From Penelope pileata (lineage: Eukaryota > Chordata > Aves > Galliformes > Cracidae), in the NCBI GenBank assembly GCA_013396635.1, contig WBMW01002272.1, forward strand, positions 76,754 to 140,753: DNA of 64,000 bases, written 5' to 3'. Of the stretch, positions 37,009-48,600 are shown piece after piece (position 1 is the stretch's first letter; each line of letters opens with the position of its first letter). Position numbers and translations under genes: made by a program. A model generated the notes under the pieces. The model ran no database searches, was not told where the DNA came from, and was given only the letters and a program-made list of their open reading frames with translations.

Positions 37009-37451
37009 ATGAAATGATTATACAGCTTGTGTGACTAATAGGAATACTGTCCCTAAAGGGAAAAAGAACATCTTACCAATACAAATGCACTCAGAGTTTT
37101 AAATCAGAATGTAATTATATTTTTTTAAAGGACCAAAAAAAGAATTTTAATCTTCTCCAAGCCCTCATTTTAGCAAAAGGACAAATTTAGGAAGTGTTTT
37201 GACTAAGATGATGGTCTACATCATTCATAAATTTGGACTGAATCCAGCCCCTGAAGGGCTGGAAACAGTTTTATTGGCTTCCTTGTACCTGACTTAAAAA
37301 ATAAAGAACAAAAGAAAAAAAATAAAATACACGTAGGAAGACAAAAAACCAAATGTGCCCACAGCAGAATTGCTCATATATTCACATTCTTAGACATATC
37401 TTAGCATTTGGAAAATGAAATAATTGTTTATTCCAGTTACGTATGAAATAT
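37009..37451. other. Unique AT-rich DNA, no gene seen
   Basis: Purine-rich and A-rich words are common (for example AAAATAAAGAACAAAAG). No gene or recognisable transposon was found. Confidence 0.6.
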
Positions 37452-37492
37452 AATCATAGCATGGCTTAGCTTGGAAGGGACCTCAAAGACAA
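37452..37492 (-). mobile_element. CR1 3'-end scrap
   Basis: The words 'aatcatagcatgg' and 'ttggaagggacctcaaaga' are the reverse complement of the CR1 3' UTR end, so this is a minus-oriented tail of only about 40 bp. Beyond it the match is lost. It lies about 0.4 kb before a plus-oriented CR1, as an independent insertion. Confidence 0.7.
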
Positions 37493-37861
37493 TGAAACAT
37501 CGGAGATTATTGCTAAGAGGTGAGCAGTGCCAGTGGAACATCGAAAGAAAAACAGAAAAATAGGAAAGCCCAAACATGCAGATCTGAATGGTTGTTTCAT
37601 GTATTTTCAGATTTTATGCAGGCCGTTTTGCATTCCTTGCACCTTGATTCCTGAGCAAACAATGGAGCTTTGACTATTTCTGCGTCTCAGAATTAGCATA
37701 GTAACATAATGTAGCTCACATTAACTTAACTGAAATCCTGTAAGAATGTGTTCTAGAGGGAAGTATGCAGTGGCTGTCTGAAACCTTATTTATTACCGAC
37801 TGCTGTGATTTTGTTAGTTGCCACAAGCTAAACAGGATTAGTACGTAGATGCAAGACCTTT

Positions 37862-38553
37862 GGGTTGCAGCAACCCCCACTATCAATATAAGCTGGGAGA
37901 TGAAAGGATTGAGCACAGCCCTGCTGAAAAGGACTTATGGGTACAGGTGGTACTTAGGGCAAGCTGGACATGAGCCAGGAATGTGCCCTCACAACCCAGA
38001 AAACCAATCGTATCCTGGCCAGCAGGGCGAGGGAGGTGTTCCTGCCCCTCTACTCTGAGACCTCACCTGGGGCACTGCGTTCAGATGTGGAGTCCCTAGC
38101 ACAGAAGAGACATGGACCTGTTGGAATGTGCCCAGAGGAGAGCCACAAAAATGATCCCAGGGATGGATCACCTCCCCTACAAGGACAGGCTGAGAGAGCT
38201 GGAGCTGTTCAGCCTGGAGAAGAGAAGGCTCCAGTGAAATCTGATAGCAGCCTTTCAGTATCTAAAGGGGGACTATAAGAAAGAGGGGGGACAGACTCTT
38301 TAGTAGGGTCTGTGGTGATAGGACAAGGGGAAATGGCTTCAGACTAAAAGAGAGGAGATTTAGACTAGATAAGATTTTTTTTAGTGTGGTGAAGCACCGG
38401 AACAGGTTGCCCAGAGAGGTGGAGGAAGCCCCATCCCTGGAGACATTCAAGGTCAGGCTGGACCTGGCTCTGAGCACCCTGATCTAGCTGTAGGTGTCCC
38501 TGTGACAGATGATCTTTAAAGGCCCCTTCCAACTCTAAGGATTCTACGATTCA
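37862..38553 (+). mobile_element. CR1 non-LTR retrotransposon, 5'-truncated, decayed
   Basis: About 690 bp of a CR1 LINE in plus orientation, the longest in the window. Recognisable blocks in order are 'gagatgaaaggattgag', 'aagctggacatgagccagga', 'ggccagcagggcgagggagg', 'gacatggacctgttggaatg', 'gttcagcctggagaagagaa', 'ggaacaggttgcccagagag' and the terminal 'aggccccttccaactctaag' with 'gattctacgattc'. It covers the C-terminal reverse-transcriptase region and the 3' UTR. Small deletions and stops interrupt the original frame, and the open frames visible on both strands (all under about 105 codons) are fragments of it. It is older than the copy at 10.6 kb. Its 3' end matches the minus-strand tail at 58.1 kb, suggesting the same subfamily. 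Confidence 0.93.
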
Positions 38554-41500
38554 CCCTAGTGATCCTTGATGTGACGGGCGGTGTTATGAGTAGTTCAGCA
38601 GGCGGTATTGTGTGCAGTGATGGGGCAGTATGCAGTCTGAGATTAGAACTGGGAGAACGATGGCTATGTTTTGTTTGTCTGAACTGAAAATTGAGAAAGA
38701 AAGAGGGGGAAAAACACCAACACAATAGTCCAGTGAAAACATTACGTTTTCTCCAGCACAGTGTTTGAGTGAAGGTTATGTCGTATTTTCAACGATTGCT
38801 TTTTCTTTTTCCTACCTAGAAAGATTTTAAACACAGGATACAACTACAAAATTCACAGTGAAAAAAAATCTACCTTCAAAATTTCTAAGAAAATATTTTG
38901 ATCTTTCTGAGAAACACATCTCAGAATGCAAAAGTCAAGTGTTTAAATGAGAGGAGCAGAAAGCAACTAATAAGTGACTAAACTACAGATCCACCTGGCC
39001 AAAATCCAGTGCAGTACATTAAACAAAGCAAATTCCAGGCAAATGGGGGGAAGGAATAACCGCTGTTGTCTGGACTGGCCTTTACCAGCAATAGCTGCAG
39101 ACTACACCTGAAAGAAGCTCTAGAGTAAGCCAAGCCATATTTTCAAATACATGTAGGTGCTAAAGAAAGCAAATAAGCTAATGCTGAGATTATCTTCAAA
39201 CACAGATCCTCTTACATAGGCGTCTAAGATTTCCTAAAACTTTCAGTCCTTAGGGTTTCCATCTGCCCATTTTATGCTTAGCTGCCAACTAAGATTGATT
39301 CCCACCCAAGTTACCTCTAGGAAAGTTTCTTTCCACTAGGCTCAAATATCAGAAAGTCATAAACCCTAAGCAGCCTGACAGCCCACTTCAGCAATTACAA
39401 AGGAGATAGCACAGCAAGATGGTACTAGAGTCATACCCAATGCCCTAACCCAATAACCAACTTTTTAATAAGCTGTAAAATATCAAATCTCTTTACATAA
39501 GGATAATAGACCTGATCTTTTGCTTTTCAGGACAGTACTCCATTTGAACTCTTGTAAGATCTTGTGCAGTCTGTCTCTTCCTTATTCTGAAGCCATTACC
39601 ACTCACAGGGGAAAAAGACTTCAGGTATGAATCTGAAACCCCATCAGCCAGAGGAACTTGCAAGTAGTTTACTTCCCAGGGACAATTAGCACTACTGCAT
39701 CTTCTAGTGCTTGTGATGTATGCAGGAAACAAAGGGAACATCCTTGTGCAGGAACGTAGTGCAAGTTCTATCTAGTCAAAGCTGAAATAACATTTTGCTC
39801 CTTATCTTTCAATTTTTAAAAATAAGTAAGCATATCTTTAAAGTAAGAAGGATAATCAGCATAGACTTGCAGGGGGCACTATAGAAACAAGTTGAAGTCA
39901 AAACAAAAGCTTCTTCAATTATATGTTTATCAGATTAAAATAAGAATCAAGGGGAATGTAAATTCCTGAACGCAAAGGGGAAGCTGACAGTATAACGGAG
40001 GCGGGAGCTGCAGGTAACTATGCTGTGATCTCTATTTCAAATCATCACTTGGCATTTTCTTATTTGCACCTTCTGTATGCCAGCATCCAGAAGGAACGCT
40101 AGCAGCTAAGGCACAAAGGCATTTCTAGCTTTCTTAACTACAGTCAAAATTCATTGACTGTATCCAATGTGTTAGAGCAGATAACCAAGTAGATAATTGC
40201 ATACATCTCTAACAATCATTGGACTGGAAAACTGTAACAGTAAAGAGAAAAGGTAGAGGCATGGAGTGAAATGTGCTTTAGTGATTATCTGGTAAGATGA
40301 TTAGATTGGACATTTTTTTGAGATTGTACAAGAAAAGGAAATTTTCACCCATGTAATCTGAATATAATGAATCCTTTATTTCAGTTCTTTCATCTACTGT
40401 TTTCTCCTTCCTATTTGTAATAGGTTTGACACCTGCTGTTTTTACCTCATGCCTTCATCTAATATTAAGATTTTTCTTGGGGTAAAAGTATTATCTCTTT
40501 ACAGTAATGTGTTTGGAATTGCTTTCCCAGTTATGGCCTTAGTACTTTTATCAAAACAATGCAATCTAAGAAATAACCAAGAAGATCTTGCAAAAGCATT
40601 CATGCTTTCCCCTATTCCTTTCAGAATACTTTATACCATACTATATATATACTTCATAGTTTAAGCCTTGGACTCTCCAATTTGCACTCCAAAATATCCA
40701 CGTGCAAGTAGAGAACCAAGTGACCTATAACCTGAAATATTCCAGGTTCACATAACACAAACTATGATTTTTTTTAAGTCTGCTGCAAGTGTTCCTGTCT
40801 TCATGCAGCACAACTCTATAGCAGGAAGCACAATACATTGACATAAATTGAAATCAGACGAGTATTTGGCTCTGTTCTCAGTCTGTTTTTAGTGATTTCT
40901 AATTGTGACCACAAATCATACTACTGGAAGAATAGTGCAGCAAGATGTTACACAAATCTTATTTCTATTGTTGCTGCAAATGAGTTACCTGCCTTCTCAC
41001 ACAGCAGTCAGGATTTCTGTTGTTTGAAGCAGCTTTAGGTCCTAATTGGAAATAATTTGTGTGCGGCAAAGCTTAATGACTCCAACGAGCCAGTTCTTGC
41101 ACAGGAAGTTAAGAGTTGGTTCCTTACATTGCTCAGGATATTTTCAAAGTTTCTTTTAAAACTGCAGAGTGTAAGCAAGCCTCATGTCTGGTAAAACTCT
41201 TACAGCTTCCCACTTAAGCTTTTCATCAGTGACACTGCATGACCTTCAAAAGCCATCCCTAGGACTGCATTAAAGTTTATTTTAAGAATATAAAATAAGA
41301 GCACACTAGCAGTTCTCCTACAGGGACTGGATCACACCCATGGTTGGCTGCTGAGAACTCTTCTGCTTTGCTTCATATACACTACTCAATCTCACGCCTG
41401 TTCATTGATGTGTGTCTAATTCTGCAAGAAACAGATAAGGTCTTGCACAGGGCACAAGCAGTCCATCTTTGCACAGTTGCACTAAGGCTAGAGAAAACTG

Positions 41501-42269
41501 TGTTACATAGAACACTGTATGAACACTAAGGAAGGAGCCAGACTGTGGTCTAATTGGTCTGCAGAAACACAACAGAGAAAACCATTTGAAAATGGCATAC
41601 ATCTGTTAGCTCCGTTGGTGTTTTTTAGATAGTTAGCACAAACGAGATAGCATGAACGTGCAAGATGGTGCTCAGCCGCATTCACTGGCATTATCTGGAA
41701 AAGCAAATAATTATTTTCTGTAATGGGATCAGGGTGCAAATAAGTCACATTGCTATCACAACTTTTTAGCTCAGTCACAAAGACTTCTTCCTCTTCCCCT
41801 GCAACTGAATGGCAGATTGTTTAGGGTGACATCACCTAGGTCCAGACGGTCCCACCTACTGCAAAATCTGTAGTGCTTGTTTATTGTGTAATGGTTCTGT
41901 GTCTTGATCTTTTAACAGCTCTCTGGAGAAGGAAGGGTTTGTAAGCACAGTATTTTGTTCTTCCATGTCTTCAGTGAATGGCAATCCCTCAAATTGTTTT
42001 TTTTTTTTTTTTATTCCAATTTTTTACTTAGTTGTTTTCCAGAAAGAGAACTGAAGACACTGGGATGTTATTGAAAAGAGAATACAATTATTAAATTACG
42101 TAATGATCTGCTTCCCATTAGGGGTGGAGACACAGGGAAATTACACTTACTTACAGAAAGAGCAGTACCTCCTTGAAATGGAACTCTACTCCAAAAGGTG
42201 AAATCTAAAAGTGTTACTGGCAACTGCGTATTTACCATTTATCAGGGATTTCGCGGTAAATCTACTTAG
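38554..42269. other. Unique AT-rich DNA, no gene seen
   Basis: No exon, RNA gene or transposon was recognised. A T16 run lies at 41997-42012. Open frames (up to 91 codons, minus strand 41503-41778) have no family motif. Confidence 0.65.
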
Positions 42270-42372
42270 AATCACACGGTAATTCAGATGGGAAAGGACC
42301 TCTCAGGGGGTCTCTGTCATCCTCTGGCTCAAAGCAGGGTCACCAATGAGATCAGGTTGGGTTGCTCAGGTT
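42270..42372 (-). mobile_element. CR1 3'-end fragment
   Basis: The reverse complement of a CR1 tail: 'agaatcacacggtaattcag', 'tgggaaaggacctctcag', then 'caaagcagggtcaccaat' and 'gagatcaggttgggttgctc' follow the order of a minus-oriented CR1 3' region. About 100 bp remain and it is strongly diverged. Confidence 0.8.
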
Positions 42373-42544
42373 ACATATTTACAGGAAAATATGAATAACA
42401 CCTTCACCTTGAGGCCACTTACAAGGAATGCAAATCACAACTCTGCCAGTGCAGTCCTATGCACTGTTCGCAGGACATGCCTGAGCATACCAAGCAGTTG
42501 AATATAAAATTTACCAAATAGTAGCCAGCTTACTGCATTTTCTG

Positions 42545-42618
42545 ATGGGCTGCCAAAGCAAGGCCTCCGCGTGGGCAGGAGATGGTCAGATCCAGAAGTC
42601 CACGCAGAGGCAGCCCAT
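42545..42618. repeat. Long-arm imperfect inverted repeat (hairpin-capable)
   Basis: The right arm at 42600-42618 (19 nt) is complementary to ATGGGCTGCC at 42545-42554 plus TCCGCGTGG at 42566-42574, with one mismatch and an 11-nt bulge in the left arm. The loop is about 25 nt. The arms are GC-rich and contain CpG, unlike the surroundings. It lies outside the CR1 fragment that ends near 42372. A structured RNA, a microRNA-like hairpin or the remnant of a small palindromic insertion are all possible; no family was recognised. Confidence 0.7.
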
Positions 42619-45600
42619 ACATGTGCCCTGCTTTTACTGTAGAGAAGACAACCCTTCAGTATTTATTTCAAAATTAGGCTCTTACTGAAGCTAATTAGAG
42701 CACAGTGCAGCAGTCTCTGAACCCACATTGGCCTCAACAGGTATATCCAAACAGGGCAGCCATACTAACTCTGGCCTTGACAATGTTACAGTTTCAATAC
42801 CACAGGAGCTTCTAAAAGAGGAATTCGAATCAATCAGCTCCAGAGAAACCTATGTTTATGATTTTCACCTTTGCTAGCAGGTGGAGGTAAGGTCTAGATA
42901 TTATCACGGTCTGAATTACATCTTCACGTAAGACTACAAAGGGCCTGGTTGCAAAGATTGTTCTTCAAGCTGGCTAGCAAATACAGTTTCACATGCCAGC
43001 TGTAAAGTCACCAATCACTAGATCCCTGAGTTGTCCTTAGGGCTGGACTCCCTTGTTGTACTTGTATTTCAAAAGTTTGGTTAAAACAGGACAGTTTTTT
43101 TTTTCTCCTGTCTCCTTTCACAGATCATCCCACATCACCATGTGAACTGCAGGATGTGGTGGCTGGGGAGACGATTATTCTTACATTTTTTCAGTATTTA
43201 CAATGAAACCTTCACATTAATGTTTATTCCCTACCACCTTTTCTGCTGTATAGTGCTTACACTTGCAAGCTAAAGCTACAGTAATTTATTCACGTGCCAG
43301 CTGATTATGTAAAAGTGTGGTAACGAAAGTTGATATGATGAAAAAAATGAAAGGTTAACTAAACTGTACAAAGTACAGCAAATGCCATGAAAGATTCTAG
43401 CGTGGTTGGGCAACCATTAATATATTTTCACCTTTAGCATAACTTTAAGGATCAAAAATGCGCTTTAAGGATTTTTTCAAAAGCACATTTTCAGTTAGTA
43501 ATGTTTCAGACTTGCAGAACTGAAAGACAAGACTGAAAGTAAGCAGCTATCCAACTCTAGTTGTCAGGGAGGCTTTTCCAGCATGAAAGTAGAGCTATCC
43601 AGACATTAATCCCCGAGTTGACTTATTATTGGAAAAAAATAGAGAAAAAAACATAGAAGAAAGGACATTTCCTTATCTTACGTGAAAGTTTCTCTGTATA
43701 CTATACACAGAGGAAGCTTTTGCAATAAGCTCCCATCAGCTGAAATATTTTACACAGCCCATGTAAAATATGTGTGTGCTTTTATCAAAATGAAAGAAAG
43801 TAACCTCTAAACCTCTTCCTGAGAACGATCCCCTTGCTCACATAAATCACTATGGTATGTGCTCCTGCGTCATCACAGCTCCTCTGTTGGAATGACAGTA
43901 CATAGGAACAGAGCAAGAGAAATGAGATTTTGAGCGCTTCATGGGTATGCCAAAAACTTGTGCTTATAGAGAAACGACCTCAACTTTTACAAAATTTTCA
44001 CCAGGCTCACTTGAACTCTTTTTATGTATGCCTCTTCTATTCTGTCTTCCTTGGCATCTGCTTGCTTGTCTCGCTCTATGCTCAAAAAGCTAGAGAAGTT
44101 CCAGCGGAGCTTCATACCTCACGCAGGTCACTAGGAAATAAGGAATCCTGACAAATTCCCTTTCAATAGCTAACCATTGGAAAAACAGAGAGAAAGCATT
44201 TAAAAGCACATTTGTGATTTAGGAGCACTAGTCTATTTCAACAAGAACCAAACTCAGTCAGATGCCATGAGTCTTCTAATTGCAAAACTCTGGCTTTTTT
44301 TTTTTTTGAAATTTAAATGAAGAAGCAGGTCTCTAGCAGGGATTCTCTAGTTCCCAAAGCTCACACAAAACATTTGGCTTTTTTATTCCTCCTTCTCTAC
44401 TCCTCTGCTAAGTATCAGTAGTTCCCAACATCTCAGTACCTTGGGGTTAAAGTCTTCTGCAGTGAAACAGACTCAGACAGGCTGATGTAAAATCACAGAC
44501 TGATTCTCTTTTCAACGCTTATAGGAAGGAATTCCTAAATTGTTCTAATTATTGCCTCACTGCTTTCTGTGTTAATGGTAAACATTCCAAAGTGGTTTTG
44601 AGTTTCTATTATGAATCTATCAAAATACTTATAATCTTCACTTCACTGGTTAATATTTTTTTCACCAACATTAAGATCTTCTCATTTTGCAGCGAGAGAA
44701 GAAATTATTTACCTCACTGTCTTTTGCAGTACAAATTACATGATTAGGACAGGCTTTACATTTCTGCTATTTTAAAAATGAGAATATTTTGAAATACATT
44801 TCTATTTTTCAGCTTTCTCTCCTGTAACAGTAAACGTAAGTGCAGGCACAAATGTATATCCTCAGAGCTTTCATGTAAATGGCCATTAGAATGGTGTTTT
44901 ACAGGCAGTGACCTGTGTTGTCACTATTCTGTCCTGCTTCTAATATTTAATGAAATATATCTTTTTTAAACAAAGAGGTCATACCTGTGAAGTAGCAGTG
45001 AATAGAAAAGGTTCAGATCTCCCTTTGATCAAAGTAACTTGAACTGTTGTCTTTGTAGAGTATTAAAACAGCATTGGTAGGTCTCGGTCTAAACTGATGA
45101 CCTTAGTTTGCATCCATTACTCTTCATTATGTAATAGAAGTTGGAGAAGTGCTACAGTCCTAGAAGTCACCTCATAGGTTCTCAAGGATCTATCAAGCAC
45201 TTCTTTGGAAAGTTAAATGAGAACACATTTTATATTAATCTATTCTATATAAAATAGCATTGAGTAATACAGAAGTTTTTCATGGCACTACTAGTATAAT
45301 AAAATACTCAAATTATCTGTATCTAGCATGTCTAGAAGCTCGTTCATTTTCATACGTGCCAAATTATTTTTATGGTTTTTATCCTCCACAATTACAGTTC
45401 TACCCCTCTGTTATATTTTGGTATCAGTAATATAATTGTATAACTTTTTAGATGAATGTGTCATAACAGTTCTCAGGAAAACAAAATAAAATTTTTAAAA
45501 ATACTTCAAAATGAAATTTTTAAGCTAGCATCAGGAAGAACAGATTTCTCTGGAATTGTAGGGATGAACCAAACATCCGTTCCTCTTCATAGTTTGCCAT

Positions 45601-48600
45601 TTACAGCCATTACAAACATGCTTCTATCAAATGGCAGCAGTATCTTTCCCACATTACACAAGCCAAAGAACAGAGTTTAATTGTGGCCCTATATATCTTC
45701 TGGTAACTACAGATCTGTTTTACTTTCCTTAGGCCTTTCTTGAATGCTTGCAGTCTGCCCCCCACTCAGTCTGGGTGAACTGCTGAAATTAATTTTCGCC
45801 CTGTGATGAGGTGACAGCTGATAAACAGTGCACATGTATAACTGATTTCTTTTTAAACCAACCATTCTTTTGCATTCAAGGAGAAAGAAAATGCTCCTCT
45901 CTATCATGGACACAAAGCATTTTTGGCATGAGTTAAAATAACCTCCTCCATGACTGACACTGACAGTACTCTCACTATTTCCTCTATGATTATATGATCT
46001 CTGCTGTATCTAGGATGGAAAATCCAGGTACCATGCCACTTATACAGTGCATCCTAGTAAGGGGTCATTTCATAGTTCAGTATTAAATTAGTTTCCAAGA
46101 TGATGATAAACTACAAAGCGGCCAGTTTTGCAGCTAGCTGAAGACAGTAATGAAATCAGGAAGCTGCAGTTGTCACTTGTAGTGGTATTTGATTCTTCTC
46201 AGAAAGACCTAATCCAAGGATCGTAAGTTTGACAGAGAAAACGTGACAGTGAGAAGAATGCAACTGTAAAATCATGCACTACCTTTTCCTAGTCTGCTAC
46301 TGTATCTGACTTAATAGAACTAAATTGCTCTTGAAAGCATAGTCCTTTGTACTATTTCTGTTGAATTCATCCCTTGCAAATTGAGGTATTAATTTTGCTT
46401 CAGAAAACTGTTCCTTAGGGTAGAGAACTAGAAAACAGTGCTCATAGGATTTACAGTGTAATGAGTCCTTAATATGTGAACGAGCTGGCAAGATGTAAGC
46501 CAAACAATGTATGGGCTAAGTGGTTTGGCTGGAGTTGTTTCAAGGCAGGCCTGAATATCGACTTCAGTATGGCATAGGCAGGAGCAAGGCTAATGTCGAC
46601 TCTGGGCTTCTAGATATATCTTAAGCACTACATCTCTCACTCTCCTGCACTGTCCTGTTCTGACATCTCACACTTTGTTGCTTCAGTCTTTGTGGAAGTT
46701 AAGCTATTTGCTTCCTTTAGACTGGCCCGAAAATACATCACCCATGTATCCCCGAGAAAAAAAAGCAGAGGAGAATAGAGAGGTGAGCATTAATCTGAAA
46801 GACTCCTGGTAAACAATCACTGAAAATAGAAGACAGCACAGGCTGGTTGCCTTCAGTACCTCAACACGAAAGCACAAATTTAAAGAGAAACCAAGCATTG
46901 TATCAGTAACAGTAGTTTGCCCTTCAATAAATCTACGCTACCAGGAGCCTCACTTTGAAGGCATCTTAATTGTCATTATCTAGCAGGTAAGGGAACTGAG
47001 ATTCTCGGTACAAGGGAATTGTTGAATAAGAGGAAGGAAAATGTGTTTCTTTTTTACACCATATAGATTTGGTAAGTTGTTTGCCTCCTTTCCTTATTGA
47101 GCCTGTGAACTGTCAGCTGTTGGAGAACTGCTAGCTTATTCAGTTTTATTAAAACATTGAGAGCTTTAACAGTAGGTCAGTGGATATTCCCTTTCTGAAG
47201 CATCACCAGTTTGTCTATTTATGGAAGTGGATTCTAGAAATTTTGTAAAAATGAAGCTACTCTGAAGATAAGACAAAGCAATCAAAGCCACCCAAAGTCA
47301 GATGAATTTAAAAAAAAAAAAAAAAAAAGACTGAGCCTAAGATAACAGGGGGGGATTGGAAGGGATTTAGATGTGGTATCTTACTAACAAATCCATCAGT
47401 GTTTTTCTATTTCCTCTGAAAACCTTTAAAGTAGATTAATAGAGTTGATCTGTTTTATGTCTAACCCAGTCTTCAACTCACTCTCCCTCTGACAAAGCCA
47501 TTAACTTGGATAAGGCTTTACCGTACTTGCAATCCTGATTTCTCCTACATCTGTCTTGCAGGTTCACACACATGACCTCTATCAGTACTATTGGCTGAAA
47601 TATCTATAAGGTCTAGCATTATTGCTAGTCTTACAACAGTGGATAGATTTGCATGCATGCTGAAATAACATAAGTTGATAGAAATCTTTCCCTGTACAAG
47701 GTAAATTACATTCTAGAAACTATGCATTTAATCCTGGCTCCTGCAAACAAAATGTTTATTCATTTAAAGAGAATTGTAAGAACGTGTCATTGGAAGCTCA
47801 TTGCAGAAAAGATAGCATTGACTGAAAGCCTTTTAAAAACAAAGGTCTGTTGGAATTACTCTGTTAAAATAGTATGAATAATTTTGCTTAGTATTTGATC
47901 TGTTATGAGCAGCCAATGAATCATTTCTAATATGGCAGCATATCTTACTGCTCTTAAAGGGAGAGGCCAAATAGCTTATCCTACAACCTGTTGCCTTCAA
48001 CAACTGCCACAGCACCAAGTTGCGGGCAGAACATTTAGGTTATTTTCCACATTGCTATATATCTGATATGCAGCTTAAGTTTAATGGCTTGGGATTGCTC
48101 AGTAAGTATTATATCTAAAAAATGGAAGCGTCACAAAACCTAGCATTGCTAAACTTTACTGAACTCAGTGTTTCTCAGATTATTCTTGTATGCAGTTAAG
48201 TTTGAGCGCTGCTGTTAATGTCTTAATACCATGTCTGCAGATCCAGGTGTGCTTTGTGTAGGCTCACTGTGGAATCAGCAGCGCTGGGGAACGTAATGCA
48301 GAGCCACTCCCACGCAGCTTCATTCATACATATATCTTTTCCTGAAGCAGACAGCCTTTCTCCAAACACTCTTTGACCTATCAAACTCCATTTACAGTTA
48401 TTAGTTCAAGTACTGCCTGAGGGCATAAGATCTATTGCTTCCAATACTTCAGTTATTTCCAATACTTCTTGAGTACAGAAGCTGTATCACTTCTAAGTGG
48501 TCTGTATGAGACTGCGCTGTGTGCCTGTAGACGTCTTGGTTTAGTGCTAACATACAGATCTTTTTGTCACATTGACAATTAAGGGAAGCAAAGATGAGAA

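Noticed and set aside
37970..38477. Several open frames on both strands around 38 kb
   Set aside because: All lie inside the decayed CR1 element.
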